Positions 25,916 through 35,708 of a DNA stretch of 64,000 bases are shown here, piece by piece. Origin of the DNA: Lysobacter_L cavernae. GTDB taxonomy: Bacteria > Pseudomonadota > Gammaproteobacteria > Xanthomonadales > Xanthomonadaceae. The stretch covers positions 124,001-188,000 of the forward strand of contig NZ_JBHRXK010000004.1 of the NCBI RefSeq assembly GCF_042648505.1, in the 5' to 3' direction. Within the stretch, counting starts at the first letter, position 1, and each line of letters begins with the position of its first letter. Below the pieces are notes generated by a model. That model was given only the letters and a program-made list of their open reading frames with translations, ran no database searches and was not told where the DNA came from. The position numbers and the translations under genes were made by a program.

Positions 25916-26985
25916 CAGCGGCCCTCCTGAGCGAGTACGGCGGCGCGTTGCGCGGCCACGTCCGGTGGCATGTCGGCGTAGAGGAAGTCGAACATCGCCT
26001 CGACCGGCTGCACCGGCGTTTCCAGGTAGGCGTTGATCTCGACGTCGACCTTCTTGCCGCATTCCTCGGCCCAGGCCTTCTCTTCGGCTTCGCTCCACAG
26101 ACCCTGCGCGGTCAGGTAGGCGCGCAGGCGCGGGATCGGGTCACGCGTCCAGGCATCCTTGACCTCGGCCTCGTCGCGGTAACGGCGCGCATCGTCGGCG
26201 GTGGTGTGGTCGTGCAGGCGGTAGGTCATGAACTCGATCACGCTGGCACCGATGCCGTTGCGCGCGCGCTCGGCGGCGCGGCGCATGCCTTCGAGCACCG
26301 CGATCAGGTCGTTGCCGTCGACCTGCAGGCAGTGCAGGCCACCGGCCAGGCCCTTCTGTGCCAGCGTTTCGGCGCCGGTCTGGGCCGAGCGCGGCACCGA
26401 GATCGCCCAGCCGTTGTTGATCACGCACAGGACCAGCGGCAGCTTGTAGGCGCCGGCGGAATTCACCGCGGCGTAGAAGTCGGTCTTGGACGAACCACCG
26501 TCGCCGCAGCAGGCCACGGCGAGGTTCTCTTCCTTGCGCAGCTTGAACGCCAGCGCCGCGCCGGCGGCGTGCAGGCATTGGGTCGAGATCGGCACGCACC
26601 AGGAGAAGTCTTTCTTCGGTCCGGAAAAATCGTTGCCGCGTTCGTCACCGCCCCAGTACAGCAGCACTTCGCGCGGCAGCACGCCGCGCATGAACTGCGC
26701 GCCGTACTCGCGGTAGCTGGGGGCGAATACGTCATCGGGCTGCATCGACGCGCCAATGCCGACGTGGGTGGCTTCGTGGCCGAGGCTGGCGGCATAGGTA
26801 CCAAGCTTGCCGGTGCGCTGCAGGGCGATGGCCTTGCTGTCGAAGGTGCGCACGAACAGCATCTGCTTGAACAGCGGCAACAGCGCCTTGGCATCGCGGA
26901 ACGCGGGCGGCAGCTCGGCGACCGGCGTGCCGTCGGGGCCGAGGTATTGCAGATATTCGATTTCGAAACGTGCGGCGACAGTCAT
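25915..26985 (-). CDS. bkdA1: 2-oxo acid dehydrogenase E1 component, alpha subunit
   Basis: A 356-residue thiamine-diphosphate-binding subunit. The ThDP motif runs from GDGGSSKTDFYAAVN to INNGWAISVP. The phosphorylation-loop region RLHDHTTADDARRYR resembles branched-chain and other 2-oxo acid E1 alpha chains. The ATG at 26985 (MTVAARFEIEYLQ) is preferred; a TTG nine codons earlier is possible. It is the first gene of a four-gene minus-strand operon. Confidence 0.92.
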   Translation of the reverse strand: MTVAARFEIEYLQYLGPDGTPVAELPPAFRDAKALLPLFKQMLFVRTFDSKAIALQRTGKLGTYAASLGHEATHVGIGASMQPDDVFAPSYREYGAQFMRGVLPREVLLYWGGDERGNDFSGPKKDFSWCVPISTQCLHAAGAALAFKLRKEENLAVACCGDGGSSKTDFYAAVNSAGAYKLPLVLCVINNGWAISVPRSAQTGAETLAQKGLAGGLHCLQVDGNDLIAVLEGMRRAAERARNGIGASVIEFMTYRLHDHTTADDARRYRDEAEVKDAWTRDPIPRLRAYLTAQGLWSEAEEKAWAEECGKKVDVEINAYLETPVQPVEAMFDFLYADMPPDVAAQRAAVLAQEGR

Positions 26986-27081
26986 CGCGTGGAAATCCTG
27001 GCGGTCGATCAAGCCCTAAATCATACCCACGCGGTGTAAATCTCCCGTTGCGCGCTGCGGCAAAGCGGCGGCGTACGGTCG

Positions 27082-27109
27082 AAAAAAAGCGCGGCCGAAG
27101 CCGCGCTTT
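27082..27109 (-). terminator. Rho-independent terminator of the secreted nuclease gene
   Basis: Read on the minus strand: a 10-bp stem AAAGCGCGGC / GCCGCGCTTT with loop TTCG, then a run of seven T. It lies about 60 nt after the stop of the nuclease gene and ahead of the dehydrogenase operon start. Confidence 0.9.
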
Positions 27110-27170
27110 GCAGATGCTGGCAACTGGCTGCACCGAGCGCGGGGGCGTGGGCCGCCCGCGTCGGTGGCGG

Positions 27171-30100
27171 TCAGTGCGGGCGACCGATCAGCCGCACGCT
27201 GTGACTCGCGTGGTTGTTGTGCGCATGCGGGTCGCGCACCGGCGCGGAGACCTGCGCGGTCACGGTCAGGCGCTCGTCGCCCTCGCGCGGGGGCGCGACG
27301 ATCGCCAGCGCGAACGGGCGGATGGTATTCGCCGCGAGCGTCGCGCCGCTGCAGCTGGCCTCGAAGCCGGCGCCGGCCGCTGTGACGTCGCAGGTCCAGC
27401 CTTGTGGTGCGTCGATCGCGACATTCGCTGCCGGCGCGTCGCCGCTGAGGGTCAGGCGGGTTTGCGGGGCGATGTCGGCCCCGGCGTTGCCGAGCGTCAC
27501 CAGGTACGAGCCGACGGTGCCGCTGCGCAGGTGCTTGCCCGGGCCGAGCAGGCTGACGGCGAGGTCGGCGACGGCGAACACTTCGGCGCTGGTGCTGGCC
27601 TGGTCATTGCTTGCCACCGGGTCGAACGACTGCGCGTCGGCGGCGACGGCCAGGGCCACGGTGGCGCCGACCTGCGCCTCGGTGGCGGTGGCGGTGACCA
27701 CGAACGTGGCGGCCGCGCCGTCGGCCAGTGTCGACGCGGTGCAGGCGACCGAGGTCTTGCCGGCGTCGACCTGCGGGGCGTCGCAGTTCCAGCCAGCCGG
27801 CGCGACCACTGCCATCGTCGGCAGCGCGCCGTCGAGGACGAAGCCGATGCCGGGGAAATCGGCGGCCTCCGGGCCGTGGTTGGCCAAGGTGGCGTCGAAA
27901 GCGATGGCTTCACCGACGCGGGTCGCGGCGCTGGTCGCCGTGGCGGTCACGCCTAGATCGGCGTGGCTGCGCGGGACGAACGTGGCCAGCACCGGGTCGT
28001 GGTCGGACAAGCGCGACGGCGATGCGGCATCGTTGCGATTGATCTCCGGGAAGTCGGCGTTGATGCGTGCATGGTCGAGCGCGATGCTGCTGGTGTGGAC
28101 GACCAGTTCCTCGTTGACCAGCACGTGATCCAGCGTCTGCGCGTTGCCACCGAACAGGAACGAGTAGCGCTCGGCGGCCGGTGTCAGTCCACCAAGATTG
28201 ACCAGGTTGGGCTCGACCAGGTCCGCACCATCGCCGGGCACCGCCGTGGCCTCGTCGGCGCTGGGGGTACCGGTCACCACGTTCATCGCATCGACCAGGC
28301 CGTCGTTGAACTCGAAGGCGTTGAAGTCGCCCAACACCACCAGGCGCGCGCCCGGCGTATCGGCCTGGCGTCGGTTGAGGTCAGCGGCGAGGAATTCGGC
28401 CTGGTATTGGCGCTTGTGGCGGATGCGGTCGCCATCGGCATCGTTGGCATCCGCGCCGCTCAGCGAGCGCTGGTGCACCAGCACCACGCCGAGCGGGAAC
28501 GCGCGGCCTTGAGCGTCGTGGATCATCGCCTCCAGCACCAGCGGCGGGCGGTCGTTGAGCAGGCTGCTGGAGCCGTTCGGCTCGACCCAGGTGGTGTCCT
28601 TGCCAATCTGGGCGACCGACTGCACCTCGACCCGGGCGACGCCGGCCTGTACGTCGGCGGTCTTGACCAGGAAGCCGACGTCGATGCCGCCGACGTCATT
28701 GCCTTCGAGCAGGTAGGGGACGTAGCGCGGATCCGGGTCGCCGGCAGCCACGGCGTCGGCGTTGATGCGCGAGGCCAGGGTCTGCAGCGTCGACAGGTTC
28801 TCGACCTCGATGGCGCCGAGGATGTCCGGTGCGTGCAGGTACTTGCGGATGCCCAGCGAGGCCTTGGCCAGGCGACGTTCGAACGCCGCCGCGGTCAACA
28901 CCGGTTCGCCGATGGATGGATCGTTGGTGGTGTCGAAGAAGCGTTCGAGGTTGTAGCCGGCAACGGTGAACGCGGCCGGGTCGGCAGATGCGGCGGCTGG
29001 ACGTGGTGCGAACTCCGGTGACCGAAGAATGGTGGTTGGCAACAACTGGTCGGGGAGGAGGGTGTAGCGGCGGAAGCCGTAATCCAGTGGGCCGATCATA
29101 TTGCCGATCTGGGCGCCGAACGAGACGTCCCAGCGCTCGCCGCCGAGCGCATCGCTGTCGACGGTAAGCAGTTCGGGGTTGAAGTCCCAGCGCGGGATCG
29201 GCGGTGCGGTGCCGCCGTCGGGCGGGTTGTCGGGCGCCTGGATGCCGGGCTCGCGGAACGGGCGTGGCACGCCAGCGACGACCACGTTGAACACGCCGTT
29301 GCTGCTGCCGGTGGCGTTGGGCTCATTGGTGCTGCCCTGGGTCGGTGCGACCACGGTGGCGCTGGTGATCTGCACGCGCATGCCTTCCACGCGCTCGAGC
29401 TGGTCGAGCGGACCGTTCGGGTCGGGGAAGGTGGATGTCAGCTGGACCGGCGCCGGCAGCGAGAACCACGGTGGCAGGTCAGGGTTGGCGACCGCGACCA
29501 GCGCCACTACCGGCGAGCCGCCGATTTCGGTCAGCGGCGCCTGGCCGGGGTCGGCCGACGGCACGAACTCGAACACGGTGCCGGTCACCCGCACGCGGTT
29601 GCCGATCGCGGCGACGGCCGGCGCAGCGGCGCCGGTGAACACGAACACGCCCTCGGAAGTTGTCGGGTCGGCGTCGGGCTGGGTGGACTGGATGAAGAAG
29701 CCGTTGTTCTTGCGGCCGGTGACGACGCCTTCGGTGGAAACCATCTGACCGACCATCGGCGAGCTCGCACCGTTGCCCTGGATGTGATGGATCGCGCTCA
29801 GCGCGAGCAGGTCGTCGTTGTCAATGCTGCCCTCGGCCTGCGCATCGCCGGCGATGGCGCCGGCGATGTTGGTCAGGTTCAGGAGCACGATTTCGCTGGG
29901 TTCGTAGCGCGTGTCGCCGTTGACGGTGATCGCGATCACCGCCTGGCGACCGGCACCCCCAAGTTGCAGGCTGCCGCTGGCGGCCGAGTAGTCGCCGTCG
30001 GCCACGGTGGCGGTGCCATCGACCGTGGCGTAGTCGAAAGTGACTTGGCGATTGTCATCCGGCGTGCCCGACAGGGTGACGGGGAAGTGCAGCGTGGCCT

Positions 30101-30764
30101 GGCCATCGTTGCCTTCGACGACGACGGCATCGCCGACGCTGAGCACCGGCAGGTCCGACGCGATGCAGACATGCAGCGGGCTTGCACCGTTGCGAGGCAG
30201 CGGGGTGCCGGCCACGAGGTCGGCGCCGTTGTTGTTGGTGTCGATGCAGCCGCTGTCGCCGCGCAGGGCGGCGGTGGCATTGCCCAGGTTGGCGGTCGGC
30301 GCTGCGCCTTCGGCGCAGGTGGCGGTGGCGCCGAAGCCGACGAAATCCACGTTGCCGGTCGGGCAGGCACCGCTGAGGACGGCGGTGCTGTTGACCAGCG
30401 CGACCTTGCCGGCGCTGCCGGCCATCGGGATGGTGCCGACCGCGTCGGGTGTCGGCAGCGTCGGCGCATCGGCGTTGGCGCCGGCGGCCTGCTGGATCAG
30501 GTAATAGGCGCCCGGGGCGATGCTGCCGCTCAGCTCGGTGCGCTGCCAGCTGGTACCGGCGGCGGAGGCGTACTGCACCGACCAGCCGCTGAGGTCGACC
30601 GCACTGGCGCCGTTGTTATGCAATTCGATGAAGTCGTTGCGCAGCGGCGCACCGTTGTTGCCGCCGCCGCCGTACACCTGGCTGATCACCACCTGCGCGG
30701 GCGACGCGCCAGCCAATGCGAACGCCAATACCCCGGCCGCGATGCGGCCTGCGAACTTGTCCAT
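27171..30764 (-). CDS. Large secreted nuclease: lamin-tail, Calx-beta, EEP and DUF11-like domains
   Basis: A 1197-residue exported protein. Domains in order: signal peptide (about 1-23, ending GASPA); lamin-tail domain (about 24-170, VVISQVYGGGGNNGAPLRNDFIEL); Calx-beta repeat (about 205-320); an OB-like ExeM/NucH region (about 330-480, STEGVVTGRKNNGFFIQ); an endonuclease/exonuclease/phosphatase domain (about 590-930, with EVENL, GDFNAFEFNDG and a closing SDHDPVLATF); then two DUF11-like beta domains to the end. The architecture matches extracellular DNases of the ExeM/NucH type. It is monocistronic with its own terminator. Confidence 0.88.
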   Translation of the reverse strand: MDKFAGRIAAGVLAFALAGASPAQVVISQVYGGGGNNGAPLRNDFIELHNNGASAVDLSGWSVQYASAAGTSWQRTELSGSIAPGAYYLIQQAAGANADAPTLPTPDAVGTIPMAGSAGKVALVNSTAVLSGACPTGNVDFVGFGATATCAEGAAPTANLGNATAALRGDSGCIDTNNNGADLVAGTPLPRNGASPLHVCIASDLPVLSVGDAVVVEGNDGQATLHFPVTLSGTPDDNRQVTFDYATVDGTATVADGDYSAASGSLQLGGAGRQAVIAITVNGDTRYEPSEIVLLNLTNIAGAIAGDAQAEGSIDNDDLLALSAIHHIQGNGASSPMVGQMVSTEGVVTGRKNNGFFIQSTQPDADPTTSEGVFVFTGAAAPAVAAIGNRVRVTGTVFEFVPSADPGQAPLTEIGGSPVVALVAVANPDLPPWFSLPAPVQLTSTFPDPNGPLDQLERVEGMRVQITSATVVAPTQGSTNEPNATGSSNGVFNVVVAGVPRPFREPGIQAPDNPPDGGTAPPIPRWDFNPELLTVDSDALGGERWDVSFGAQIGNMIGPLDYGFRRYTLLPDQLLPTTILRSPEFAPRPAAASADPAAFTVAGYNLERFFDTTNDPSIGEPVLTAAAFERRLAKASLGIRKYLHAPDILGAIEVENLSTLQTLASRINADAVAAGDPDPRYVPYLLEGNDVGGIDVGFLVKTADVQAGVARVEVQSVAQIGKDTTWVEPNGSSSLLNDRPPLVLEAMIHDAQGRAFPLGVVLVHQRSLSGADANDADGDRIRHKRQYQAEFLAADLNRRQADTPGARLVVLGDFNAFEFNDGLVDAMNVVTGTPSADEATAVPGDGADLVEPNLVNLGGLTPAAERYSFLFGGNAQTLDHVLVNEELVVHTSSIALDHARINADFPEINRNDAASPSRLSDHDPVLATFVPRSHADLGVTATATSAATRVGEAIAFDATLANHGPEAADFPGIGFVLDGALPTMAVVAPAGWNCDAPQVDAGKTSVACTASTLADGAAATFVVTATATEAQVGATVALAVAADAQSFDPVASNDQASTSAEVFAVADLAVSLLGPGKHLRSGTVGSYLVTLGNAGADIAPQTRLTLSGDAPAANVAIDAPQGWTCDVTAAGAGFEASCSGATLAANTIRPFALAIVAPPREGDERLTVTAQVSAPVRDPHAHNNHASHSVRLIGRPH

Positions 30765-30957
30765 AAGTTTCCCCGTGTGAGGCCGTTGTGGTGAGCGCTG
30801 CCGGACTCCCGTGCGGGTGTGCCCGCGTCCGTGAGCGCGATTATGGGGGCAATCCTGCCCGCGCGGGATTGCAGGCCGGTGACGCCGTCAGCGTTGCGGC
30901 CTGTGGCTGGCAGGAGGCGATGCGCTACCCTTTACAACTTGGCCGAGAGAGCGATTG

Positions 30958-31839
30958 ATGACCGTCGAGAAGAACCAACGCGAGCTGGAAACCGGCATCC
31001 ACACCGACCTGTCGGGGCGGATGACCTACTCCGGCTACCTGCACCTCGACCGCCTGCTGTCGGCGCAGCAGGGCCTGTCGAACCCGCCGCATCACGATGA
31101 GCTGCTGTTCATCGTCCAGCACCAGGTGTCCGAGCTGTGGATGAAGCTGCTGATCCACGAGCTGCGCGCGGCGATCGGCCACCTGCAGCGCGACCAGGTC
31201 TGGCAGTGCGGCAAGACCCTGGCCCGCTGCAAGCAGGTGCTGCGCCTGTTGACCGAGCAGTGGTCGGTGCTGGAGACGTTGACGCCGTCGGAGTACATGG
31301 GCTTCCGCGACACGCTGGGGCCGTCGTCGGGCTTCCAGTCGCTGCAGTACCGCACCATCGAGTTCATGCTCGGCAACAAGAACGCGGCGATGCTCAAGGT
31401 GTTCGCCTACGACCCCGCCGCCCAGACCGGGCTGGCCGAGGTGCTGGCGCTGCCGAGCCTGTACGACGAATTCCTGATGTACCTGGCGCGCTTCGGCCAC
31501 GCAGTGCCGGCGCAGCACCTGCAGCGCGACTGGGGCCAGGCGCACGTGTCCGACGCGGCGCTGCTGCCGGTGTTCGAACGGATCTACGAGGACACCGCCC
31601 GTTACTGGCGCGAGTACGAGCTGTGCGAGGACCTGGTCGACCTGGAATCCCAGTTCCAGCTGTGGCGCTTCCGCCACATGCGCACGGTGATGCGCATCAT
31701 CGGCTTCAAGCGCGGCACCGGCGGTTCCAGCGGCGTCGGCTTCCTCAAGCAGGCGCTGGAGCTGACCTTCTTCCCGGAGCTGTTCTCGGTGCGCACCTCG
31801 ATCGGCACCGGCAGCGACTACGGCGCCACGCCGGAGTAA
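30958..31839 (+). CDS. kynA: Tryptophan 2,3-dioxygenase
   Basis: A 293-residue heme enzyme that opens the indole ring of tryptophan to N-formylkynurenine, the first step of the kynurenine route. Signatures are TYSGYLHLDRLLSAQ, HHDELLFIVQHQVSELWMKL, SLQYRTIEFMLGNKN, the heme-ligand region FRHMRTVMRIIGFKRGTGGSSG, and FFPELF. Length is normal. No other kynurenine-pathway gene is in the window. The next gene begins 4 nt after the stop, on the same transcript. Confidence 0.95.
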   Translation: MTVEKNQRELETGIHTDLSGRMTYSGYLHLDRLLSAQQGLSNPPHHDELLFIVQHQVSELWMKLLIHELRAAIGHLQRDQVWQCGKTLARCKQVLRLLTEQWSVLETLTPSEYMGFRDTLGPSSGFQSLQYRTIEFMLGNKNAAMLKVFAYDPAAQTGLAEVLALPSLYDEFLMYLARFGHAVPAQHLQRDWGQAHVSDAALLPVFERIYEDTARYWREYELCEDLVDLESQFQLWRFRHMRTVMRIIGFKRGTGGSSGVGFLKQALELTFFPELFSVRTSIGTGSDYGATPE

Positions 31840-31843
31840 CGTC

Positions 31844-32258
31844 GTGACGGCGCGCGTGCACGATTGTGTCGGCGCGCTCATCGTCCACGACGGCAAGGTG
31901 TTGCTGGGCCGGCGCAGTGCCGACCGAGAGTGGCTGCCGGGCGCTTGGGACGTGTTCGGCGGCCATGTCGAGGCCGGCGAGAGCGGGCCGCAGGCGCTGT
32001 GCCGTGAGCTGGACGAGGAACTCGGCATTGTCCCCACCCGGATCGAGTACCTGGCCAGCCCTCGACGGCACCGCGCCTGAGCCATGGCGGCTGCGCCTCT
32101 ACACCGTGACTGCCTGGCAAGGCACGCCGGAAAACCGCCAGCCGCAGGAGCACGAGCGACTGCGCTGGTGCGCGCTAGATGAGGCGCAGCGGCATCTGAG
32201 CGCGGCTCATGCCGAATTCCCGCGCCTGCTCGCTCTCGCGGTTGGCCAGCGTGGCTGA
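31844..32258 (+). pseudogene. Nudix hydrolase gene with a frameshift
   Basis: The first frame (GTG at 31844) gives MTARVHDCVGALIVHDGK, then a complete Nudix box (GGHVEAGESGPQALCRELDEELG) and stops at 32080. The rest of the domain continues in another frame from about 32056 (ALDGTAPEPWRLRLYTVTAW) to 32258. Removing one C in CTGGCCAGCC (32051-32060) restores a continuous protein of about 137 residues reading EYLAALDGTAPEPW. So either the gene carries a one-base insertion or the base is a sequencing error. It follows kynA by 4 nt. Confidence 0.8.
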
Positions 32259-32451
32259 ATAGGGCGCAGTGACCCATCCACGTGGCCCAGGCAGCAGATG
32301 CGGCAAAAAGCCGGACAATGCTGCATCGCAGCAAGAGGTGTCGGCCTTCACGCCGGTTTGACGTGACCGACCTGTGTCGGTAAATCTCCCCGGTCCCGTG
32401 CCACCCGGCGTGGGTTTCCATCAGTACTCGAACCACACGGGGGCACACCGC

Positions 32452-33954
32452 ATGAGCGGAACCGCGACACCTACGCCGGCCATTCCGGAATTCAAGCAGA
32501 CCCTGGGGCATCCCAAGCCCTTGTGGATGCTGTTCATGACCGAGTTCTGGGAACGCTTCGCGTTCTACGGCATCCGCTGGGCGCTGGTGCTGTACATCGT
32601 CGCCCAGTTCTACGGCGGTGATGCCACTGGCGAGGCGCCGGCCAACCGTGTCTACGGCGCCTACCTGGCGCTGGTCTACGCCGCGGCGATCTTCGGCGGC
32701 TACATCGCCGACCGCGTGCTCGGCTACCAGCGCTCGATCCTGCTCGGCGCGGTGATCATGGCCGCCGGCCTGTTCATGATCGCCTTGCCCAACGAGCAGA
32801 TCTTCAAGCTCGGCCTGGCCACGATCGTGGTCGGCAACGGCCTGTTCAAGCCCAACATCTCGACGATGGTCGGCAAGCTCTACAGCACCGGTGACGAGCG
32901 CCGCGACTCGGGCTTCACCATCTTCTACATGGGCATCAACGCCGGCGCCTTCATCTCGCCGATCCTCACCGGCTTGCTCGCCGAAAAGGTGTTCGGCACC
33001 AGTGTCATGCCGGCCTACAAGATGGTCTTCATGGCCTCCGGCATCGGCATGCTGATCAGCCTGGTGTGGTTCTGGTTCGGCCGGCGCGAACTCGCCGGCA
33101 TCGGCCGGCCGCCGGCCGACAGCAGCGAGAAGCGCAAGGTGCTGTACGTGCTGATCGGCGCGCTGGTGGCGATCCCGGTGGTGTACCTGCTGCTGGCGGT
33201 GGGCGCGACCACGCTGCAGTGGATCCTGCTGGCGATGTTCGTGGCGTTGTGCGCGATGCTGCTGGTCGAGGCCTTCCGTGAGGGCTCCGTGCAGCGCGAC
33301 CGCTGCATCGCCATGCTGATCATCTTCACCTTCAACATCCTGTTCTGGATGTTCTTCGAGCAGGCCGGTAGTTCCTTCACCTTCCTCGCCGACAAGATCG
33401 TCGACCGCGACCTGTTCGGTGCCGGCGGCTTCGTGTTCCCGAATGCGTGGTTCCAGTCGGTGAACTCGCTGGCGATCATCACGCTGGCGCCGATCATCGC
33501 CTTGATCTGGGTGAAGATGCGCTCGGCCAACCCGTCGATCCCGCGCAAGTTCGGTCTCGGCCTGATCTTCAACGGTCTGGCATTCCTGCTGTTGATGTTC
33601 GCGCTGTCGAGCCTGGTCAACGACGCCGGCAAGATCCCGTTCTGGACCCTCTTCATGGTCTACGTGATCCAGTCCATCGGCGAGCTGTGCCTGTCGCCGA
33701 TCGGCCTGTCGATGGTGACCAAGCTGGCACCGATGCGCCTGGTCGGCTTCGGCATGGGCGGCTGGTTCCTGTCGACCGGCATCGGCAACAACCTGTCGGG
33801 CATCTTCGCCGGCATCGTCAGCGGCGAAGGCGGCATGACGGTGCAGTCGGCGCACTCGGGCTACACCTTCGGCTTCTGGGCCCTGGTCGGCGCGGGCGTG
33901 TTGCTCTTTCTGATCGCGCCGCTGGTGCAGAAGCTGATGCACGGCGTGAAGTGA
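32452..33954 (+). CDS. POT-family proton-dependent oligopeptide transporter, copy A
   Basis: A 500-residue inner-membrane transporter with about 14 hydrophobic helices. The POT signature is complete: ExxER in EFWERFAFYG, the PTR2 motif around FYMGINAGAFISP, and GELCLSPIGLSMVTKL. It imports di- and tripeptides with protons. The ATG at 32452 begins MSGTATPT. A paralogue follows directly, separated by a terminator and a palindromic repeat, so this is a tandem duplication rather than a single operon. Confidence 0.92.
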   Translation: MSGTATPTPAIPEFKQTLGHPKPLWMLFMTEFWERFAFYGIRWALVLYIVAQFYGGDATGEAPANRVYGAYLALVYAAAIFGGYIADRVLGYQRSILLGAVIMAAGLFMIALPNEQIFKLGLATIVVGNGLFKPNISTMVGKLYSTGDERRDSGFTIFYMGINAGAFISPILTGLLAEKVFGTSVMPAYKMVFMASGIGMLISLVWFWFGRRELAGIGRPPADSSEKRKVLYVLIGALVAIPVVYLLLAVGATTLQWILLAMFVALCAMLLVEAFREGSVQRDRCIAMLIIFTFNILFWMFFEQAGSSFTFLADKIVDRDLFGAGGFVFPNAWFQSVNSLAIITLAPIIALIWVKMRSANPSIPRKFGLGLIFNGLAFLLLMFALSSLVNDAGKIPFWTLFMVYVIQSIGELCLSPIGLSMVTKLAPMRLVGFGMGGWFLSTGIGNNLSGIFAGIVSGEGGMTVQSAHSGYTFGFWALVGAGVLLFLIAPLVQKLMHGVK

Positions 33955-33964
33955 CGCATCGGCC

Positions 33965-33990
33965 GGCCCGCGCGACGCGCGGGCCGCTTT
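33965..33990 (+). terminator. Terminator-like hairpin after POT copy A
   Basis: GGCCCGC and GCGGGCC form a stem around GCGACGC, followed by GCTTT. The T-run is short, so it may be weak. Confidence 0.55.
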
Positions 33991-33997
33991 GCCGATG

Positions 33998-34025
33998 CGT
34001 CATCCCCGCGAAGGCGGGGATCCAG
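33998..34025 (+). repeat. REP-like palindrome (CCCCGC-GAAG-GCGGGG)
   Basis: The unit CGTCATCCCCGCGAAGGCGG plus GGATCCAG forms a CATCCCCGC / GCGGGGAT hairpin. Similar palindromes with CCCGC/GCGGG arms occur at 37256-37283 and 59455-59535, so this is a dispersed intergenic repeat. Confidence 0.8.
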
Positions 34026-34113
34026 TGACTTCGCTTTCAAGCGCCTTGCTGTTTTCCTGCACGCCACGGCCCGGCCGGCCCGGTCCGTGGCGTTGCTGCA
34101 TCTGGAGACGAGA

Positions 34114-35592
34114 ATGACCGAGAAACCACACGTCGAGCCCGCCTTCCTGCCACCGCCGCCCGGCGAATTCGTCGGCCACCCGCGTCCGCTGTGGATGCTG
34201 TTCGGCGCCGAGTTCTGGGAGCGCTTCGCCTACTACGGCATGCGCGCGCTGCTGGCGGTGTACGTGGCCACCACCTTCTTCGGCCTGCTGCCCGAAGGCG
34301 AGGCGCGTGCCCAGGCCAGCCTGACCTACGGCGCCTACACCGCGCTGATCTACGCCACCGGCCTGTTTGGCGGCTTCGTCGCCGACCGCTATCTGGGGTA
34401 CCGCTCGTCGATCATGCTCGGCGGCACGTTGATGGCGGGCGGCCTGTTCCTGCTGCTGATTCCGGACCTGACCTGGTTCCTGTTGGGCCTAGCGGTGATC
34501 GTGGTCGGCAACGGCCTGTTCAAGCCGAACATCTCGACCATGGTCGGCCAGCTCTACGCGCCGGGCGACGCGCGCCGCGACTCGGGCTTCACCATCTTCT
34601 ACATGGGCATCAACGCCGGTGGCGCGGTCGCGCCGTTGATCTGCGGCACGCTGATCGGCGCCAGGTACGGCTACGAGTGGGGCTTCTTCAGCGCCGGGCT
34701 GGGCATGATCGCCGGGCTGATGCTGTTCCACTGGCTGCGCGGCTGGCTCGGCCACGTCGGCGAGGCACCGGTGCCGGCGCGCAATGCCTCGCGCGTGTTC
34801 AAGGTGCTGCTGGGCTGCATCGCCGCGGTGCCGGTGGCCTACCTGATGCTGAGCCAGGCCAAACTCGTTGGCTACATCCTGCTGGCGCTGTTCGTGGTGC
34901 TGGCGGTGTACTTCATCGGTAGCGGCGTGCGCAGCGGCGACAAGGTGCAGATGCACCGCTACATGGCGATGCTGCTGCTGTTCCTGGCCAAGATCCTGTT
35001 CTGGGGCATGTTCGAGCAGGCCGGTACGTCGCTGAACTTCTTCGCCAAGGACCACGTCGACGCGCCGTTCGATTTCACCTTGTTCCAGTCGGCCAATCCG
35101 ATCTTCATCATCGCCCTGGCGCCGCTGTTCGCCTGGCTGTGGCCAAAGCTGGAGGCGAGCCGCCTCAACCCCTCGATCCCGCGCAAGTTCGCGCTGGCGC
35201 TGATCCTGGTCGCGATCGGCTTCACCACGCTGGTGCTGAGCATCGGCCACCTGCAAGACAGCGCGGAGCGCATCCCGTGGGGGATGCTGGCGTTGGCTTA
35301 TGCGATCAACACCATGGGCGAGCTGTGCCTGTCGCCGATCGGCCTGTCGATGGTGTCCAAGCTGGCCGCGCCGAAGGAAACCGGCATGGCGATGGGCGCC
35401 TGGTTCATGTGCTCGGCGATCGGCAACTACGTCGCCGGCGTGATCGCCTCGGTGGCCTCCGGCAGCACCGGCGCCGGCATCGCCCAGTACGCCGAGACCT
35501 ACACCCACATCGCCTGGGCCGGTTTCATCATGGGCGCGGCGTTCCTGTTGTTTGCACCGTTGATCAACCGGTTGATGCACGGGGTGAAGTGA
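34114..35592 (+). CDS. POT-family proton-dependent oligopeptide transporter, copy B
   Basis: A 492-residue paralogue of the upstream transporter. EFWERFAYYG, FYMGINAGGAVAPL, LFWGMFEQAGTSLNFF and GELCLSPIGLSMVSKL match the family signatures. The start at 34114 follows a GGAGACGAG ribosome site. The two copies differ most in the loop regions and the N-terminal tail (MTEKPHVEPAFLPPPPGEF). They may differ in peptide preference; this cannot be read from the sequence. Confidence 0.92.
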   Translation: MTEKPHVEPAFLPPPPGEFVGHPRPLWMLFGAEFWERFAYYGMRALLAVYVATTFFGLLPEGEARAQASLTYGAYTALIYATGLFGGFVADRYLGYRSSIMLGGTLMAGGLFLLLIPDLTWFLLGLAVIVVGNGLFKPNISTMVGQLYAPGDARRDSGFTIFYMGINAGGAVAPLICGTLIGARYGYEWGFFSAGLGMIAGLMLFHWLRGWLGHVGEAPVPARNASRVFKVLLGCIAAVPVAYLMLSQAKLVGYILLALFVVLAVYFIGSGVRSGDKVQMHRYMAMLLLFLAKILFWGMFEQAGTSLNFFAKDHVDAPFDFTLFQSANPIFIIALAPLFAWLWPKLEASRLNPSIPRKFALALILVAIGFTTLVLSIGHLQDSAERIPWGMLALAYAINTMGELCLSPIGLSMVSKLAAPKETGMAMGAWFMCSAIGNYVAGVIASVASGSTGAGIAQYAETYTHIAWAGFIMGAAFLLFAPLINRLMHGVK

Positions 35593-35600
35593 CGCAAGGG

Positions 35601-35630
35601 CAAGCGGCGGCCTGCGGGCCGCCGCTTGTG
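35601..35630 (+). terminator. Hairpin terminator after POT copy B
   Basis: CAAGCGGCGGCC and GGCCGCCGCTTG form a perfect 12-bp stem with a 4-nt loop, followed by TGTTG. It is 8 nt after the stop codon. Confidence 0.7.
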
Positions 35631-35708
35631 TTGCGCTGTCACCACAGCGCCAAGGCAAAGCGCGGGGAGGGGCGGTAAGGTAGCCGCTTCGCCTTCACGG
35701 ACCTCGCC

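Noticed and set aside
27013..27170. A CRISPR or phage-related signal near the dehydrogenase operon
   Set aside because: Only one terminator hairpin is present; no repeats or phage genes were found anywhere in the window.
30925..33942. A 1005-residue open frame on the minus strand across kynA and the first POT gene
   Set aside because: It is antisense to well-supported genes, is rich in His, Gln, Arg and Asp as expected of mirror frames in high-GC DNA, and has no domain.
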